DNA of 14,443 bases from NCBI GenBank assembly GCA_035403265.1, contig DAONEV010000068.1:1-14443 (forward strand). The letters are read 5' to 3'. This DNA comes from JAAYVZ01 sp035403265 (GTDB lineage: Bacteria; Acidobacteriota; Thermoanaerobaculia; Thermoanaerobaculales; Thermoanaerobaculaceae). The notes below the pieces were generated by a model. The model was not told where the DNA came from, did no database searches, and saw only the letters and a list, made by a program, of their open reading frames with translations. Position numbers and translations under genes: made by a program. Below, one piece after another: positions 14,283-14,443 of this stretch (positions within the stretch are counted from its first letter, which is position 1; each line of letters begins with the position of its first letter).

Positions 14283-14401
14283 TCCTCGTTGAGACGATCA
14301 GGGTATCGCAGGCCATGCTCACGTCGCACGCTGACACCGGCACGAAGGTGCAGAGTCTCGCGAGTGGCGGACTTTTCATCCATCCTGATGTCAAGACTCT
14401 T

Positions 14402-14440
14402 TAGAAATGTCCCCATCGTTAGCTCGATAGAAATGTCCCC
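14402..14440. mobile_element. Possible insertion sequence end with a duplicated 13-mer
   Basis: TAGAAATGTCCCC occurs at 14402-14414 and again at 14428-14440, 26 bp apart, in AT-richer DNA than the surroundings. Multiple short direct repeats of this kind are typical of the ends of IS21-like and some other elements, where they serve as transposase sites. The element itself would lie beyond the window. From 14283 to 14401 no gene was seen. Confidence 0.35.
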
Positions 14441-14443
14441 TAG

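Noticed and set aside
14138..14416. 92-aa minus-strand frame
   Set aside because: Overlaps the family 2 element and the possible IS end; no ribosome site or motif.

Overview
This is a GC-rich bacterial chromosomal segment, apparently from a draft or metagenome scaffold because it holds one 100-N gap. No rRNA, tRNA or CRISPR array was seen. Two protein types hint at Acidobacteriota or a similar soil or sediment lineage: a secreted 'VPVxAR..GLG' N-terminal domain in front of collagen repeats, and a 'FTYQGQL' domain in front of YadA-head-like repeats. This assignment comes from recalled family distribution, not from a search.

Layout. (1) 199-910, minus strand: a GTG-started nucleotidyltransferase of the MNT/AbiEii type, overlapping a 79-aa partner; together they look like a toxin-antitoxin-type pair. 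(2) 911-2112: a REP-associated tyrosine transposase (RAYT, minus strand) set between two different palindromic repeat elements. (3) 2113-2895: a TrmJ/SpoU-type RNA 2'-O-methyltransferase, followed by a repeat element and a gene-poor C-rich stretch. (4) 3506-7901: an unusual group of small-molecule or glycoconjugate-type enzymes: a cupin converging on an ATP-grasp protein, which diverges from a tight operon of two SAM methyltransferases and a GT1-type glycosyltransferase. (5) 8289-8861: a small secreted protein of unknown function with a clear intrinsic terminator. (6) 9270-14105: two divergent exported fibre-like proteins, one with YadA-like head repeats and one with a long Gly-X-Y collagen-like domain. 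Both end in a peptidase S74 intramolecular chaperone domain with the Ser/Lys dyad intact, followed by a coiled coil.

Threaded through the window are two families of short palindromic interspersed elements. Family 1 has four copies of about 121-139 bp with GGTAyC/GGTATCAC-type ends. Family 2 has ends resembling CCTCCAGGTCCG and occurs at both window edges and beside the RAYT gene. They occupy only intergenic DNA, mostly just past stop codons. With the RAYT gene they suggest a REPIN/MITE population and its transposase. The last 42 bases carry a duplicated 13-mer that may be the end of an insertion sequence running out of the window.

The most interesting parts are the ATP-grasp/methyltransferase/glycosyltransferase/cupin cluster, the paired S74 fibres in a non-phage setting, and the RAYT with its two repeat families.
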